A stretch of 42,251 nt of DNA, taken from assembly GCA_938075565.1 (NCBI GenBank), contig CALJGU010000298.1, forward strand, positions 1 through 42,251. The letters run 5' to 3'. Every line of letters starts with the position of its first letter. The first letter of the stretch is position 1. Origin of the DNA: an uncultured Opitutales bacterium (GTDB taxonomy: Bacteria; Verrucomicrobiota; Verrucomicrobiia; Opitutales; UBA2995). Below the pieces are notes generated by a model. That model did not search any database. It was not told where the DNA came from and saw only the letters and a program-made list of their open reading frames with translations. Positions 1 to 10,071 of this stretch are shown here, in pieces. Both the position numbers and the translations under genes were made by a program.

Positions 1-80
1 CACTATATTCCTAGTGTCCCCAGTTTCAATTTTCGTATCCTTAATACGGTGAGCTTTTTGCCAGCTCTTTTCCTTGGCTG

Positions 81-371
81 TTGATAAGTAGTACAAATCG
101 CGGAAGGTGGCCTCCAGTTGAAGTAAGGTTCCGGCTTGTTAGCTCGTCATCCGCATTACCCAACGAAAAACCAACAATTGTTTCCAGTTCGACGGTGGCA
201 TATGACGCAATGGGAAGACCTCAAGACTCCCAGACCTCATCAACAGTAAATACTTCCGTTAATGTTTATGAAGAACTTAAGAAACTCGGACAGCTAAGAG
301 ATAGCGGTGTCCTGACAGAAGAAGAATTTCAGCAAGAAAAGAAAAAACTCCTAGAGTTGAATAAAAACTAA
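81..371 (+). CDS. Small SHOCT-domain-like protein; true start uncertain (ATG at 210 possible)
   Basis: C-terminus VYEELKKLGQLRDSGVLTEEEFQQEKKKLLEL matches the SHOCT pattern; the N-terminal part is not recognisable. Confidence 0.5.
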   Translation: MISSTNRGRWPPVEVRFRLVSSSSALPNEKPTIVSSSTVAYDAMGRPQDSQTSSTVNTSVNVYEELKKLGQLRDSGVLTEEEFQQEKKKLLELNKN

Positions 372-668
372 GTAGTCCTAATCAAGCCACCTGCAGATTG
401 GTTAAAGAAGATTTTAAATCTCACTGGGTGTCAGAAACTCCCTTTTCCCCAAAAAATCCCGTCCGCTTGGAACTATACATAATGTGAACGAAAGTGGGAA
501 TGAGCAACCTCCGCCCCTACTCCGCCAGGTCACTGACATTTAATTGCCATTATATTTGCAGTATTCTGCTGATTTCTGCTGATTATTGCAAATTAGCGGA
601 AGCATTTGGGTAGCTATTAACCCTACCAAATCAATCTGAAACGCCTATAAAGCCTAGATATTTTAGTA

Positions 669-743
669 TGGTGCCCCCGCCCAGAATCGAACTGGGATCA
701 ATAGTTTAGGAAACTACTGTTCTATCCATTGAACTACGGGGAC
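669..743 (-). tRNA. tRNA-Arg (anticodon CCT), 3' CCA encoded
   Basis: Reverse complement GTCCCCG-TA-GTTC..GAAC-A-GTAGT-TTCCTAA-ACTAT-...-CCCAG TTCGATT CTGGG-CGGGGGC-A-CCA folds as a complete cloverleaf; anticodon loop TTCCTAA. Confidence 0.93.
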
Positions 744-843
744 CCACTAGAAAAAAAGTGAAAGTGGGTCGACAGGTGTGCGTCAATGGCAAAGCGGTTT
801 GCCTAGAGTAAATATGGACGGGTAGCATTCCTAAACCAAAATT

Positions 844-1662
844 ATGAAATCAGTTTCACTGCCTACCTCCTACTATCAGCAATTCGATGCCGATCCAAAA
901 GCAGACGTTCCGGCGGAGAACTTTGGAGGTTGGAAACAAGGGATAGTCGAACTTTCAACCAAACATACTGCCTTAGTGATCATGCATGCCTGGGATTGTG
1001 GGAAGCCAGAAGAATGGCCGGGCTGGGACCGTGCCGTGGAGTATCACCCACGGGCAAAAACCGTCGCCGAAGAAGTTTTCCCCGATCTCTTTGCCTCTGT
1101 GCGTTCAGCATCCATTCTTATTTTTCATGTAGTTGGAGGTGGAGACTATTACCGCAGCGAAGAAGGTTACCGAAAAACCTTGGAGATTGCAGGAGGGTCA
1201 CCGGAGTTAAGACAAGTCCGTCCCGATCCCGCTTACGATCGTCTACAGAATTTTCGGGAAAATAATGTATTTGTCGGAGAACATAACCGGGCCGATGTGG
1301 ATGCAGGACAAATACAACTGAAGTTTATGCAAGTGGCGAAGCCCCAAGAGGAAGAGCTCATAGCGGAGGATAGCCATCAATTAGCCAGCCTGTGCCATCA
1401 CTATGGTATCAATCATCTGGTCTATACCGGATTTGCCCTCAACTGGTGTTTACTGATGTCTCCAGGTGGCATGGTGGACATGAAACGACACGGTATTCTG
1501 TGCTCCACTATTCGGGAAGCAGTCACAGCAGTTGAAAATGCAGAAACTGCTCGGGAGGAACGTGAAAAACAACAAGCACTCTGGCGCGTATCGCTCAACT
1601 TTGGTTTCGTTTTTGGTGCAGAGGACTTTATTGCAGCCATGAATTTGATCCCGACAAAGTGA
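844..1662 (+). CDS. Isochorismatase-like cysteine hydrolase family protein
   Basis: VIMHAWDCGKPEEW... and HYGINHLVYTGFALNWCLLMSPGGMVDM resemble the cysteine hydrolase fold and active-site region. Confidence 0.65.
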   Translation: MKSVSLPTSYYQQFDADPKADVPAENFGGWKQGIVELSTKHTALVIMHAWDCGKPEEWPGWDRAVEYHPRAKTVAEEVFPDLFASVRSASILIFHVVGGGDYYRSEEGYRKTLEIAGGSPELRQVRPDPAYDRLQNFRENNVFVGEHNRADVDAGQIQLKFMQVAKPQEEELIAEDSHQLASLCHHYGINHLVYTGFALNWCLLMSPGGMVDMKRHGILCSTIREAVTAVENAETAREEREKQQALWRVSLNFGFVFGAEDFIAAMNLIPTK

Positions 1663-1740
1663 GCTGATCGCCCATTCTCGAGAATAGATAAATTTTTTAG
1701 CTTGCTTTGGGAAATTTATCAGCTTTCCTACGCTCCTCTT

Positions 1741-1941
1741 ATGGCAGAAGAAATTACAGAAGAAAACAAGCGCTCTTGGAACCCAATGGATTTGGATTTC
1801 ACCGACGCGGAGATTTTGTCACGTTACGTTACCGAAACCGGAAAGATCCTGCCTAAGCGGATCACTAAGCTTTCTACACGGCAGCAACGCCACATTACGA
1901 AAGTCATCAAGCGGTCACGTAATATGCTTCTCATGAAGTAA
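1741..1941 (+). CDS. rpsR: 30S ribosomal protein S18
   Basis: DFTDAEILSRYVTETGKILPKRITKLSTRQQRHITKVIKRSRNMLLM is the S18 signature; start moved to ATG 1741 (MAEEITEENKR). Confidence 0.9.
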   Translation: MAEEITEENKRSWNPMDLDFTDAEILSRYVTETGKILPKRITKLSTRQQRHITKVIKRSRNMLLMK

Positions 1942-1945
1942 AGGA

Positions 1946-1964
1946 GCCCTCGTGCTTTGAGGGC
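1946..1964 (+). terminator. Short GC hairpin between rpsR and the Sua5-like gene
   Basis: GCCCTC-GTGCTTT-GAGGGC; no U-tract, so terminator function is doubtful. Confidence 0.3.
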
Positions 1965-1971
1965 CAGCAAT

Positions 1972-2940
1972 ATGGCCCAGATCCTCCAACCTACCCCAGA
2001 AAACCTAGATCGCCTTACTACTGCATTGGCTGATGGGGAAATTGCAGCCGTTCCAACTGAAACGGTATACGGCCTAGCCGGAAACGCTCTAGATCCTCAA
2101 GCGATAGCCAGGATCTACGAAGCAAAAGGTCGACCTGCCAGAAACCCTTTAATCGTCCATATCGAGGACTTGGGCCAATTGGAACAAATTGCTCAACCCT
2201 CTGAGCTAGCAAATCGCCTAGCGGATGCATTTTGGCCAGGACCTCTGACCCTTATACTTCCTAAAAGACCGTCGGTATCAGACAGCGTTACGGCGAGCCT
2301 AGACACCGTTGCGGTGAGGATGCCTGCTCATCCCATTTACAGGCAGCTGGCAGAACGATGCCCCTTCCCCATAGCTGCTCCCAGCGCTAACCCGTTTGGC
2401 TACGTGAGCCCCACCAAGGCAGAGCACGTAAAAGAGCAAATGGAAGATAAAATAGATTGGATTCTAGATGGCGGACCTTGTGAACGTGGAATCGAATCGA
2501 CTATCCTTTCCTTGGCTGATCCTCAACAACCTACTCTACTTCGCCATGGCAGCATCTCTTCAGAACAGCTCGAAGACGTGTTGGGATTAAAGATACACAC
2601 GCCAGACACTCGAGCCGCGGACAAGGGACAAAATCTGCCTTCACCAGGATTGATGAAGCGTCATTACAGCCCTAATACCCCGGTGAATCTATTTGAGGGC
2701 CAAGCACCTGAATCTTCGAGTTCTTCAGCGATCGTTTTTATAAATTCAGCATCCTGCTCAAAGCCCAATCACTTTGCTCTATCCGAAGATGGAGAGCTTG
2801 AAGAAGTAGCAAGGAAGCTCTATGACCTGCTGCAAGAACTGGATCACCAAAGTTTCGAAGGGATCTACATGGAACTCCCCAAGGACATCGGAACAGGTAC
2901 GGCAATCCGAGATCGCATGCATAGAGCAGCCGCCCGCTAA
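1972..2940 (+). CDS. L-threonylcarbamoyladenylate synthase (Sua5/YciO/YrdC family, long Sua5 form)
   Basis: AVPTETVYGLAGNALDPQAIARIYEAKGRPARNPLIVHI, WPGPLTLIL, VAVRMPAHP, APSANPFGYVSPT, SPGLMKRHYSP. Confidence 0.92.
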   Translation: MAQILQPTPENLDRLTTALADGEIAAVPTETVYGLAGNALDPQAIARIYEAKGRPARNPLIVHIEDLGQLEQIAQPSELANRLADAFWPGPLTLILPKRPSVSDSVTASLDTVAVRMPAHPIYRQLAERCPFPIAAPSANPFGYVSPTKAEHVKEQMEDKIDWILDGGPCERGIESTILSLADPQQPTLLRHGSISSEQLEDVLGLKIHTPDTRAADKGQNLPSPGLMKRHYSPNTPVNLFEGQAPESSSSSAIVFINSASCSKPNHFALSEDGELEEVARKLYDLLQELDHQSFEGIYMELPKDIGTGTAIRDRMHRAAAR

Positions 2941-2946
2941 GAGCTA

Positions 2947-5190
2947 CTAAGTAATCTTCTGAGGCTCTTTAGGATCGGACTGAGGCACCGGTGTTTGCCT
3001 ATAGTGATAGTCCTTATACTTGTGATACTGATAGGAGTAATAGTATCCCGAAAAGGATAGCTTAAGGTTATTAAGCACTGCACCGAATACAGGCACACTG
3101 GAATCCATCAATCGACGCATGTTCATCATGATGGCCTTCCGTTTCACAGCGTTAAACTTGATTGTGTAAAGCACACCGTCAACCAGAGGCAAAATGAGCA
3201 GGGAGTCACTCACCGCTGAAATCGGAGGAGTATCCACAATGATTCGGGCATACTTGGGACGCGCTTCCTTAAAGAACTCTTCAAGCCTTCCTGAACTAAG
3301 AATTTGGGAAGGGTTGTTCGCGCGGCCACCCGTAGAAATAATGTCGAGACCCGTCTTTTCATCCTTCTTTATGACTTCGTCAAAAGTGGCCTTTTCATAG
3401 CAGTAGTCGATGATTCCCAACTCGTTGTTAAGCTCGAGCGATTTGGCGATATTCGGAAGGCGCAGGTCACAGTCCACCAACAATGTTTTTTCGCCATGAG
3501 AGGCGAAGGCCAGTGCTAGATTGGTAGAGATGAATGACTTGCCTTCTCCAGGAACCGTCGAAGTAACGAGGAAGCATTGGGCCACTTTGCTTTCTCCGTT
3601 TAGCTTAAGGCCGGAATGCAACGCACGAAAACCTTCGGAAGCCTGGTTTTCTATCGTCGAACTGACGATTTTGGCTTTTTCAGGAGCCGGCAGGTTTTTT
3701 ACTTCGGAAATAATCCCCAGGAGAGGCACCCCAATCACATTCTCAATATCGAATGCCGATTTCACACGGTCGTCCATGTAAGCGATCACGAAGGCAATAC
3801 CTATTCCCAAAATCCCTCCGCCGAAAATTCCAGCTCCAAAAAACAGGATATAATTGGGCCAGTATGGATCGAGTGCCATACCCGCCCTATCAAGCACACG
3901 CGCATTTGCATTGTCCAAGCTTGAGGAAATGTTCGTTTCGCGCATCCGTGCAACCAGAGTCTGATACATCACCGTGTTCACCTCGGCCTCACGTTGGATG
4001 GTCTCATAGTCGACACTCAAACGATCGATACCCATCAGAATTTTTTCCTGCTCTGCCACCGAAGATTCCGCTTCTTCTCGACGGGTCCGAGCTTGGAGTA
4101 AGTCGGAATAGACGCGGTCAACTTCGGATTGAAGGGCACTTTCCAGCTCCCCCACAATTTCCTCGTAAGATCGCATAGCTGCAATCATAGTGGGGTGCTT
4201 CTCCCGATAGCGCTTCGAGAGAGATGCCACCTCTACACGCGCAACCGAAAGGTCGCTATTCAGTTTCTGAACGAGCAGACTGTTGGCGATAAAACTGAGA
4301 TCATTAACTTTTTTATCCTCTGCTTGGTATATCTCGATGAGATTCCAGCGAGATTGCACTTCATAAAGAAAAGCTTCCGCCTCTGCGCTCTTGAGGTTTA
4401 GGACCCCAAGCTTTTCATTCTCAACCACTGACCGTTCGTCAAACGACACGGTGTTATGTTCTTCACGATACTCTTGAAGCTTAAATTCTAGCTCCTCAAG
4501 TTTACTCCTTTGCTGATCGGCGCGAATTCGAAGATCTTCAACCGCTTTGAGTGAGGTTTCCAACTGTTTGCGTTGATTGTAGCTGATATACTCATCCACA
4601 AAGAGATTGGCCACCTTGGCAGCCAACTCGGGATCCGGATGAACAAACTCGACAGCTATAATCCGTGTCAACCGTTTGGGAATAATTTTGCGGTTCTCAA
4701 AAAGGATTAGATTAATCGAAACGTCATTCGGATCCTTACCCTTCAAATACGGTTCCAGAAAGCGCTCCCGTTCATCGCCTTTGAGGCGATTACCAACCTG
4801 CTCAATGATGGCATTACTTTCCAGAATGCCGACCTGTGTATTAAAATCTTCCGTGCCACGCATGTCCTGGTTGTCCACCTGTTCGAACTGGACTACCCGA
4901 TTGGCCTCACGCTTTACCTCAACCGTGGAAATCGATTTGTAAAGCTGAGTCTGATTGAGAACTACGAGAGTGGTAACTAACTGAACTAGCACGAATATCA
5001 CTAGAATCCACCAGATCCGTTCCCGGATAATAAGCATGTAGTCGTGGAAGCTTCGTTGAGGCCCCATATCGCCTCCCCCACCATAGCCACCATTGTTGTA
5101 CCCGGAATCGTAGTAGTAATAACCTCTACCTTCGGGATTGTCCTTTTTCATTCGAGGATCCATGGCCTTAGAATACGCGCTCTGGGACAA
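2947..5190 (-). CDS. Wzc-like polysaccharide co-polymerase with tyrosine autokinase domain (BY-kinase)
   Basis: Wzz-type TM domain, long coiled coil, Walker A TSTVPGEGKSFISTNLA, LLVDCDLRLPN, IIVDTPP, C-terminal Tyr cluster GYYYSYQYHKYKDYHYRQ. Confidence 0.92.
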   Translation of the reverse strand: MSQSAYSKAMDPRMKKDNPEGRGYYYYDSGYNNGGYGGGGDMGPQRSFHDYMLIIRERIWWILVIFVLVQLVTTLVVLNQTQLYKSISTVEVKREANRVVQFEQVDNQDMRGTEDFNTQVGILESNAIIEQVGNRLKGDERERFLEPYLKGKDPNDVSINLILFENRKIIPKRLTRIIAVEFVHPDPELAAKVANLFVDEYISYNQRKQLETSLKAVEDLRIRADQQRSKLEELEFKLQEYREEHNTVSFDERSVVENEKLGVLNLKSAEAEAFLYEVQSRWNLIEIYQAEDKKVNDLSFIANSLLVQKLNSDLSVARVEVASLSKRYREKHPTMIAAMRSYEEIVGELESALQSEVDRVYSDLLQARTRREEAESSVAEQEKILMGIDRLSVDYETIQREAEVNTVMYQTLVARMRETNISSSLDNANARVLDRAGMALDPYWPNYILFFGAGIFGGGILGIGIAFVIAYMDDRVKSAFDIENVIGVPLLGIISEVKNLPAPEKAKIVSSTIENQASEGFRALHSGLKLNGESKVAQCFLVTSTVPGEGKSFISTNLALAFASHGEKTLLVDCDLRLPNIAKSLELNNELGIIDYCYEKATFDEVIKKDEKTGLDIISTGGRANNPSQILSSGRLEEFFKEARPKYARIIVDTPPISAVSDSLLILPLVDGVLYTIKFNAVKRKAIMMNMRRLMDSSVPVFGAVLNNLKLSFSGYYYSYQYHKYKDYHYRQTPVPQSDPKEPQKIT

Positions 5191-5773
5191 AGATCACATC
5201 GTCCTTTTGAAGATCCCATGTCATGGATTGATCCCCGCTTATGAGTTTGCGAGTGTCGATGCTGAAGGTTTCTGATTTCCCATTTGGGAGCGTTCGCGTG
5301 AGCGTAACTTTGCCTTTGTCAGCCAAGCGGTTGAATCCTCCCGCTAAGGAAATCGCTTCCAGCAAAACCATCTCCTCTTCAGGGGGAAAGATGACAATAC
5401 CCGGCTTGTTAACCTGTCCGATGACGTTTACCCTGCGTAAGGCATACTCGGTGATCGTTACGTTTATTTGTGGGTTAACTAGATAGTCTCGATTGTAGAG
5501 TTCAGTTATCAAGCTCTCGGCATCGAAAACCGATTTCCCTCCCACATAAATCTTCCCAATCAGTGGTAAAACGATGCTTCCATCCTGAGCCACTCGAACT
5601 TCACGAATTAGATCTGGTTCCTGAAAGACTTCTATTCTTAGTAAATCCGAAGGATTCAATAGGTAATTCCCGGCACTATCTTTTGTATTTTGAGCGCTTA
5701 AGACTTTGGGCAAACAAACTCCTAAGGAGCAAGCTAGAAACACCGGAAAAATAAACTGAATTAATCGCTTCAT
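5168..5773 (-). CDS. Polysaccharide export protein (Wza-like, Poly_export + SLBB)
   Basis: Signal peptide, then YLLNPSDLLRIEVFQEPDLIREVRVAQDGSIVLPLIGKIYVGGKS and RRVNVIGQVNKPGIVIFPPEE. Confidence 0.9.
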   Translation of the reverse strand: MKRLIQFIFPVFLACSLGVCLPKVLSAQNTKDSAGNYLLNPSDLLRIEVFQEPDLIREVRVAQDGSIVLPLIGKIYVGGKSVFDAESLITELYNRDYLVNPQINVTITEYALRRVNVIGQVNKPGIVIFPPEEEMVLLEAISLAGGFNRLADKGKVTLTRTLPNGKSETFSIDTRKLISGDQSMTWDLQKDDVIFVPERVF

Positions 5774-5783
5774 CTTGATATAA

Positions 5784-5811
5784 AAAAGGAGGCATTCGTG
5801 CGCCTCCTTTT
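5784..5811 (-). terminator. Intrinsic terminator/attenuator between the OMP and SLBB genes
   Basis: AAAAGGAGGC-ATTCGTGC-GCCTCCTTTT; minus-strand reading ends in TTTTTT. Confidence 0.75.
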
Positions 5812-5832
5812 CAAAGTAAAAATGTGAAAATC

Positions 5833-7017
5833 TTAAAAGCGAAGCGTTCCAGAAATATTGAAGACATTATTGTCAAAATCCGCTGGGATAAAGTCGCTAT
5901 TATTATTGTAGATGACGTAAGCGACAGACACGGCGGTGTTGGAGCTTGGAGAGAAAGATACACCCACTTGACCATATAGGCCATCATCACTGCGTCCTCC
6001 TTGATAATCGTCTTTGGAAAATCGGATATTCGCAAATCCAGTGAGGTTTTCCTGAAGTGCGGTAGAGCCTCCCACTTGAAAGTCCGAGGATTCGATGGAC
6101 GTGCCAAATGAGTCTGCGTTGAAGTCACGCGAAAAGAGAACGGATAAATTGGATTTCTCGGTAGCCTGCCAGACAGCACGCGCGTCAACAGATAGGAGAT
6201 CTTCATCTTCTACACCTGGTGTATTGAAATCGCGTTCCTGGATACCTACACGAATTTCTCCAGTTGTTTTCGCACCGATCGCACCACGAACACCGACATT
6301 AAAAAATTGGTCATCTGTATCTGAGCGGTAAAGATCTGGAGCTTGAGGATTCTGGCGGATTCGCACTCCATCGGGATCATAGGAAGTATTGCGATAACGA
6401 TAGCCAACACTGGCATCCAATTTAGGAGTAACAGCCCAATAGTAATTTATTGGGATGGAATAAGACTCACGATCATAAAACCGTGCATCATCATACTGAA
6501 CATCTTCAAGATTGTATCCACCTGCCAAAGAAGATTTCGCTGACATGGACCACTCGCCATTCACATGGGCTGTCAAAATATTTCGCGTCGCCAAGTCCCC
6601 CGTAAGATTGTTGTTGGCATCGTTCTGTGAATTTTCTTTGTAACTCACTCCGAAATCGACGTTGGACTTAACTGACTTGAGCAAACCGTCCAATTTTATG
6701 TCAGGGTTATCACGATTTAAGCGGGTATTGTCAGAATAACTAATAAAATCGTGAACATATACTAGTTTCACGTGCGCATTCGATGGCTCCTGGCCGAAAT
6801 TCAATTCAAGGCCCGGTGAAAATACCAGAATAGTGTCACTCTCCTTATCAACAGAATCCAAGAAGACGTTGTCATTGTATTGAATGGCCCCACCGATAGT
6901 CATATTAAGACTGGAGTTCTCTCCCAACATAACAGGACCTTCAGCTGAGCAGATCGTGAGGGATAGAAATCCCACTAACGTTAGCAGAATTGTTCTTAAG
7001 GACATAGTGGTAAGCAA
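5833..7017 (-). CDS. Outer-membrane beta-barrel protein of the exopolysaccharide locus
   Basis: Signal peptide, repeated amphipathic beta-strands, C-terminal ...NNVFNISGTLRF ending in aromatic F; just upstream of the SLBB/BY-kinase genes. Confidence 0.75.
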   Translation of the reverse strand: MLTTMSLRTILLTLVGFLSLTICSAEGPVMLGENSSLNMTIGGAIQYNDNVFLDSVDKESDTILVFSPGLELNFGQEPSNAHVKLVYVHDFISYSDNTRLNRDNPDIKLDGLLKSVKSNVDFGVSYKENSQNDANNNLTGDLATRNILTAHVNGEWSMSAKSSLAGGYNLEDVQYDDARFYDRESYSIPINYYWAVTPKLDASVGYRYRNTSYDPDGVRIRQNPQAPDLYRSDTDDQFFNVGVRGAIGAKTTGEIRVGIQERDFNTPGVEDEDLLSVDARAVWQATEKSNLSVLFSRDFNADSFGTSIESSDFQVGGSTALQENLTGFANIRFSKDDYQGGRSDDGLYGQVGVSFSPSSNTAVSVAYVIYNNNSDFIPADFDNNVFNISGTLRF

Positions 7018-7202
7018 GTTGGTGATTTGATTCCCGAAACCATGAAGCTTGCCAATGACCCCATGAATAACAAGTTAAAAATAGAGAGCGAAATTCCCGA
7101 AAAAAGCTGGAGATCTCGATAAAAGCTGGAGATTTTCAATTCATTCAGGTTTGAGAACCCTCACGCTAATTTGAGCCGACTGAAGAGCCATTTGTTCCAC
7201 TC

Positions 7203-8744
7203 ATGCAGATAAGTAGACGCCAGATCACACTGATAATAACCGGATTCCTCGTCCTGTCCTGGCTCGGTGCGTCTACCATTCTTTTCCTCTTCATCAAACA
7301 CAAAAAAGGCTATGACGTAATCAAGTTTACTGAAGTGGCCCTACCTTGGAATTGGAGCGAGTTGAGGCCCAAATGGGGGGATTACTTTGTAGAAAAGGGC
7401 ATTGAGCTACATGAACAAGGGCAATGGGACCAGGCTTTCTACTTTATTCGAGTGGGCGTTTCCAAATCCCCTGCTAATCTGAAGGGACGGCTAGCCTTGG
7501 CCGACTTACTTTTCCAAGCAAATGACGTGATTCAGGCCGTGAGGGTCCTGGAAGCGGGACTTGAGCATGCGAGCAAAGACGAAGCATTTTGGGCCAACTT
7601 GATCCGCTTTCTGGAATACTACCAGGCCGACCAGAAAATCATTCGGATTCTGAGTCGAGGGCTGAATGAGGATCTGATACCAGATTCCCAGAATGAGGCT
7701 GCAACGGCCGCCCTAGCTAAAGCATACTTTCATCAGGCACAGTACGAGGAAGCCGTTGAACTCATCAAAGATAGCAATACCATATCCAATCAACTGGTTC
7801 GGTCTCAAATTGTTTGGGATCAAGGCCTGAAATTCCTCGCCATCCAGAATTTGGAATCCCTAAACACGATGTTTCCCAATCAGCGAGAAGTAGTGCCATT
7901 GCTCACTCGATTCTATAAGGACTCGGGAGAGAGAGAAAAAGCCCTTAAACTGGCCCGTATTACTTATCTGGGAAATCCATACTCTATTGGTGCAGCTGTT
8001 AACTACTTTCGTATTCTCGGTTTGGATGCGCCGCAAGAAATTGATCGATTCCTCGTCAGAGTGCCAGAGATCTATGACAATCAGGATGCCCTCTTCCTAC
8101 TCGCCAATTTCCTATCTGAAATGGGGTTTATAGCTCAATTGACGACCGTAATTGAACAAGCAGGAACTACTTTTGGAGATTCTCCACTGATCTGGTTCTT
8201 ACAGGTAGAGTCTTTGGTTAACGGAGGTGACTTCGAAGGAGCGGCAAAATTACTGGAAGACCCCCCTGAGAACATTAATAACCTGATCCCACTCCACAGA
8301 ATTCTATTTCAAAGCCTCGCCCTAACCACCTACTATGCCCACGGGCAGGACGACAAAGGGCGGTTGGCCATGCAGCAATTATTCGTTTCAGGACACATCC
8401 GACCTGCAACCTTGCTGCGCCTCACACGTAAGCTGATCGAGCTTGATCGCCCAGAGGAAACAGGACGGGTAGTGCAATTTTTACTCAAACAAAACCCCGG
8501 GAATCAATCCGCTCTCGCAGAGCTCATCCAAATTGATCTGAGAACTCAAAGAACGGCACAAGCAATCGCTCAAAGCCGCTCGTTGATCGAAAACAAGACA
8601 ATGCCCTATCAATTGGTAGAAGAGCTCGTGACTTACTTGGTGGAGGATAGACAACTCTATAACGCGGAAGGAGCAGAGTTGGTCGAACAATTGCTCGATG
8701 CACTGACACCGTCCAAGAAACGCCAGTTGTTGGAAGTTCTTTAG
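7203..8744 (+). CDS. TPR-repeat protein with N-terminal TM anchor
   Basis: N-terminal LIITGFLVLSWLGASTILFLFI followed by helical repeats such as YFIRVGVSKSPANLKGRLALADLLFQANDVIQAVRVLEAGLEHASKD. Confidence 0.75.
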   Translation: MQISRRQITLIITGFLVLSWLGASTILFLFIKHKKGYDVIKFTEVALPWNWSELRPKWGDYFVEKGIELHEQGQWDQAFYFIRVGVSKSPANLKGRLALADLLFQANDVIQAVRVLEAGLEHASKDEAFWANLIRFLEYYQADQKIIRILSRGLNEDLIPDSQNEAATAALAKAYFHQAQYEEAVELIKDSNTISNQLVRSQIVWDQGLKFLAIQNLESLNTMFPNQREVVPLLTRFYKDSGEREKALKLARITYLGNPYSIGAAVNYFRILGLDAPQEIDRFLVRVPEIYDNQDALFLLANFLSEMGFIAQLTTVIEQAGTTFGDSPLIWFLQVESLVNGGDFEGAAKLLEDPPENINNLIPLHRILFQSLALTTYYAHGQDDKGRLAMQQLFVSGHIRPATLLRLTRKLIELDRPEETGRVVQFLLKQNPGNQSALAELIQIDLRTQRTAQAIAQSRSLIENKTMPYQLVEELVTYLVEDRQLYNAEGAELVEQLLDALTPSKKRQLLEVL

Positions 8745-8749
8745 GTTTA

Positions 8750-10042
8750 TTAATCTTCCTCGCTCGGCTGAATCACCTTCACCCGAGCAGTGAGCACGCG
8801 CTTCTGGTCTACAACGACTGCCTCAATCTCAAGATTCTTCACACGTATGGTCTGTCCAGCATCAGGAATCTTTCCGAGCTCCGAGGTTATAAGTCCACCG
8901 ATTGTAGACACTTCCTCTTCATCAATCTCCATATCGAGTTTCTCTTCCACATCATGAATCGGCGTGAGGCCATCCACGATGAAGACATCCTCCTGCACTT
9001 CCTCGATTTGCTCGGTCTCGGAATCAAACTCGTCCTGAATATTGCCGACCAATTCCTCTACAATATTCTCCATAGTTATGGCTCCAACGGTTCCGCCAAA
9101 ATCGTCCCGAACTAAGGCCATATGAATTCTCAGTTCTAGCAGTCTTTCCAAAACCGTTTCAAGAGGATCATCCGCTCCTACATAGACAACCGGTCTGGCC
9201 AGCTTGCGAAAATCCATCTCCAGGATTTCATCTTCAGAACAATACAGGTCCTTGATATGCATGATACCTATGCAATTATCCAAATCACCCTCACAGAGAG
9301 GAAACCGGGTATGGCCAGCCGTTTTGGACAATCTGAAATTCACCTCATTCCCGTCCTGGAGGTCGAAGAACTGAAGCTGATTTCGCGGCAACAAAACATC
9401 CTGAACAACAAGGTCTCTCATCGAAATGACATTTTTAAAAACCCGTTGAGTGAACTCTGGGATCTCGGTCTGCTCATCCAAATTCTTAATCTGAGTTTCA
9501 AGATCGAGCTTATTAAGACTCACTTTTGGATCCATCCCGAATAGGCGCAGGAGGCCTCGCGAAATCATATCAAAGATTTTTTGGACTGGAGAGAATGCTC
9601 CCACCAAAAACCAGATCAGCCAGGAAGTCGCCTTGAGTACCCCAGCTGGATGCTGCAACGCAATTCCTCGTGGGAGGAGATGCCCCAGCACATAATGGAG
9701 AGTGATGGCCGAGGAAAAGACCACAACGTATAGAACAAGCCACGATCCAGTCGTTTCTCCTACACTGAAGGTTAACCCCACTTGTTTTGTAAAAGGCACT
9801 AACACCAATCCTAAGAACAGTGTTACCACGGTAGCTCCCAAGCGCAAAAACCGCAAAACACGGTCGGTCCCATCAAGAAGACCAGACATTCTCCTGGCTT
9901 TCTGTAGCTCCTCTAGAAGCTCAGAGTTGAAGTGACTAAATCTCAGCCTGATAAGGCTAAACTCGGTCATGACAAATACCGCTTTGAGCCCAATGAGAAC
10001 CGCAACTAAGCTAGCTAACTGTATCGTCGAGGCGGTGATCAC
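8750..10042 (-). CDS. HlyC/CorC (CNNM/UPF0053) family protein with CBS pair and transporter-associated domain
   Basis: DUF21-type TM domain, VQDVLLPRNQLQFFDL, GIMHIKDLYC, HMALVRDDFGGTVGAITMENIVEELVGNIQDEFD. Confidence 0.9.
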   Translation of the reverse strand: MITASTIQLASLVAVLIGLKAVFVMTEFSLIRLRFSHFNSELLEELQKARRMSGLLDGTDRVLRFLRLGATVVTLFLGLVLVPFTKQVGLTFSVGETTGSWLVLYVVVFSSAITLHYVLGHLLPRGIALQHPAGVLKATSWLIWFLVGAFSPVQKIFDMISRGLLRLFGMDPKVSLNKLDLETQIKNLDEQTEIPEFTQRVFKNVISMRDLVVQDVLLPRNQLQFFDLQDGNEVNFRLSKTAGHTRFPLCEGDLDNCIGIMHIKDLYCSEDEILEMDFRKLARPVVYVGADDPLETVLERLLELRIHMALVRDDFGGTVGAITMENIVEELVGNIQDEFDSETEQIEEVQEDVFIVDGLTPIHDVEEKLDMEIDEEEVSTIGGLITSELGKIPDAGQTIRVKNLEIEAVVVDQKRVLTARVKVIQPSEED

Positions 10043-10071
10043 TTATGCGTAAATTGCTCCATGGAACCAAA

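Noticed and set aside
3753-4178. Several + strand ORFs (3194-4942) over the BY-kinase gene
   Set aside because: Shadow ORFs opposite a strongly supported coding sequence
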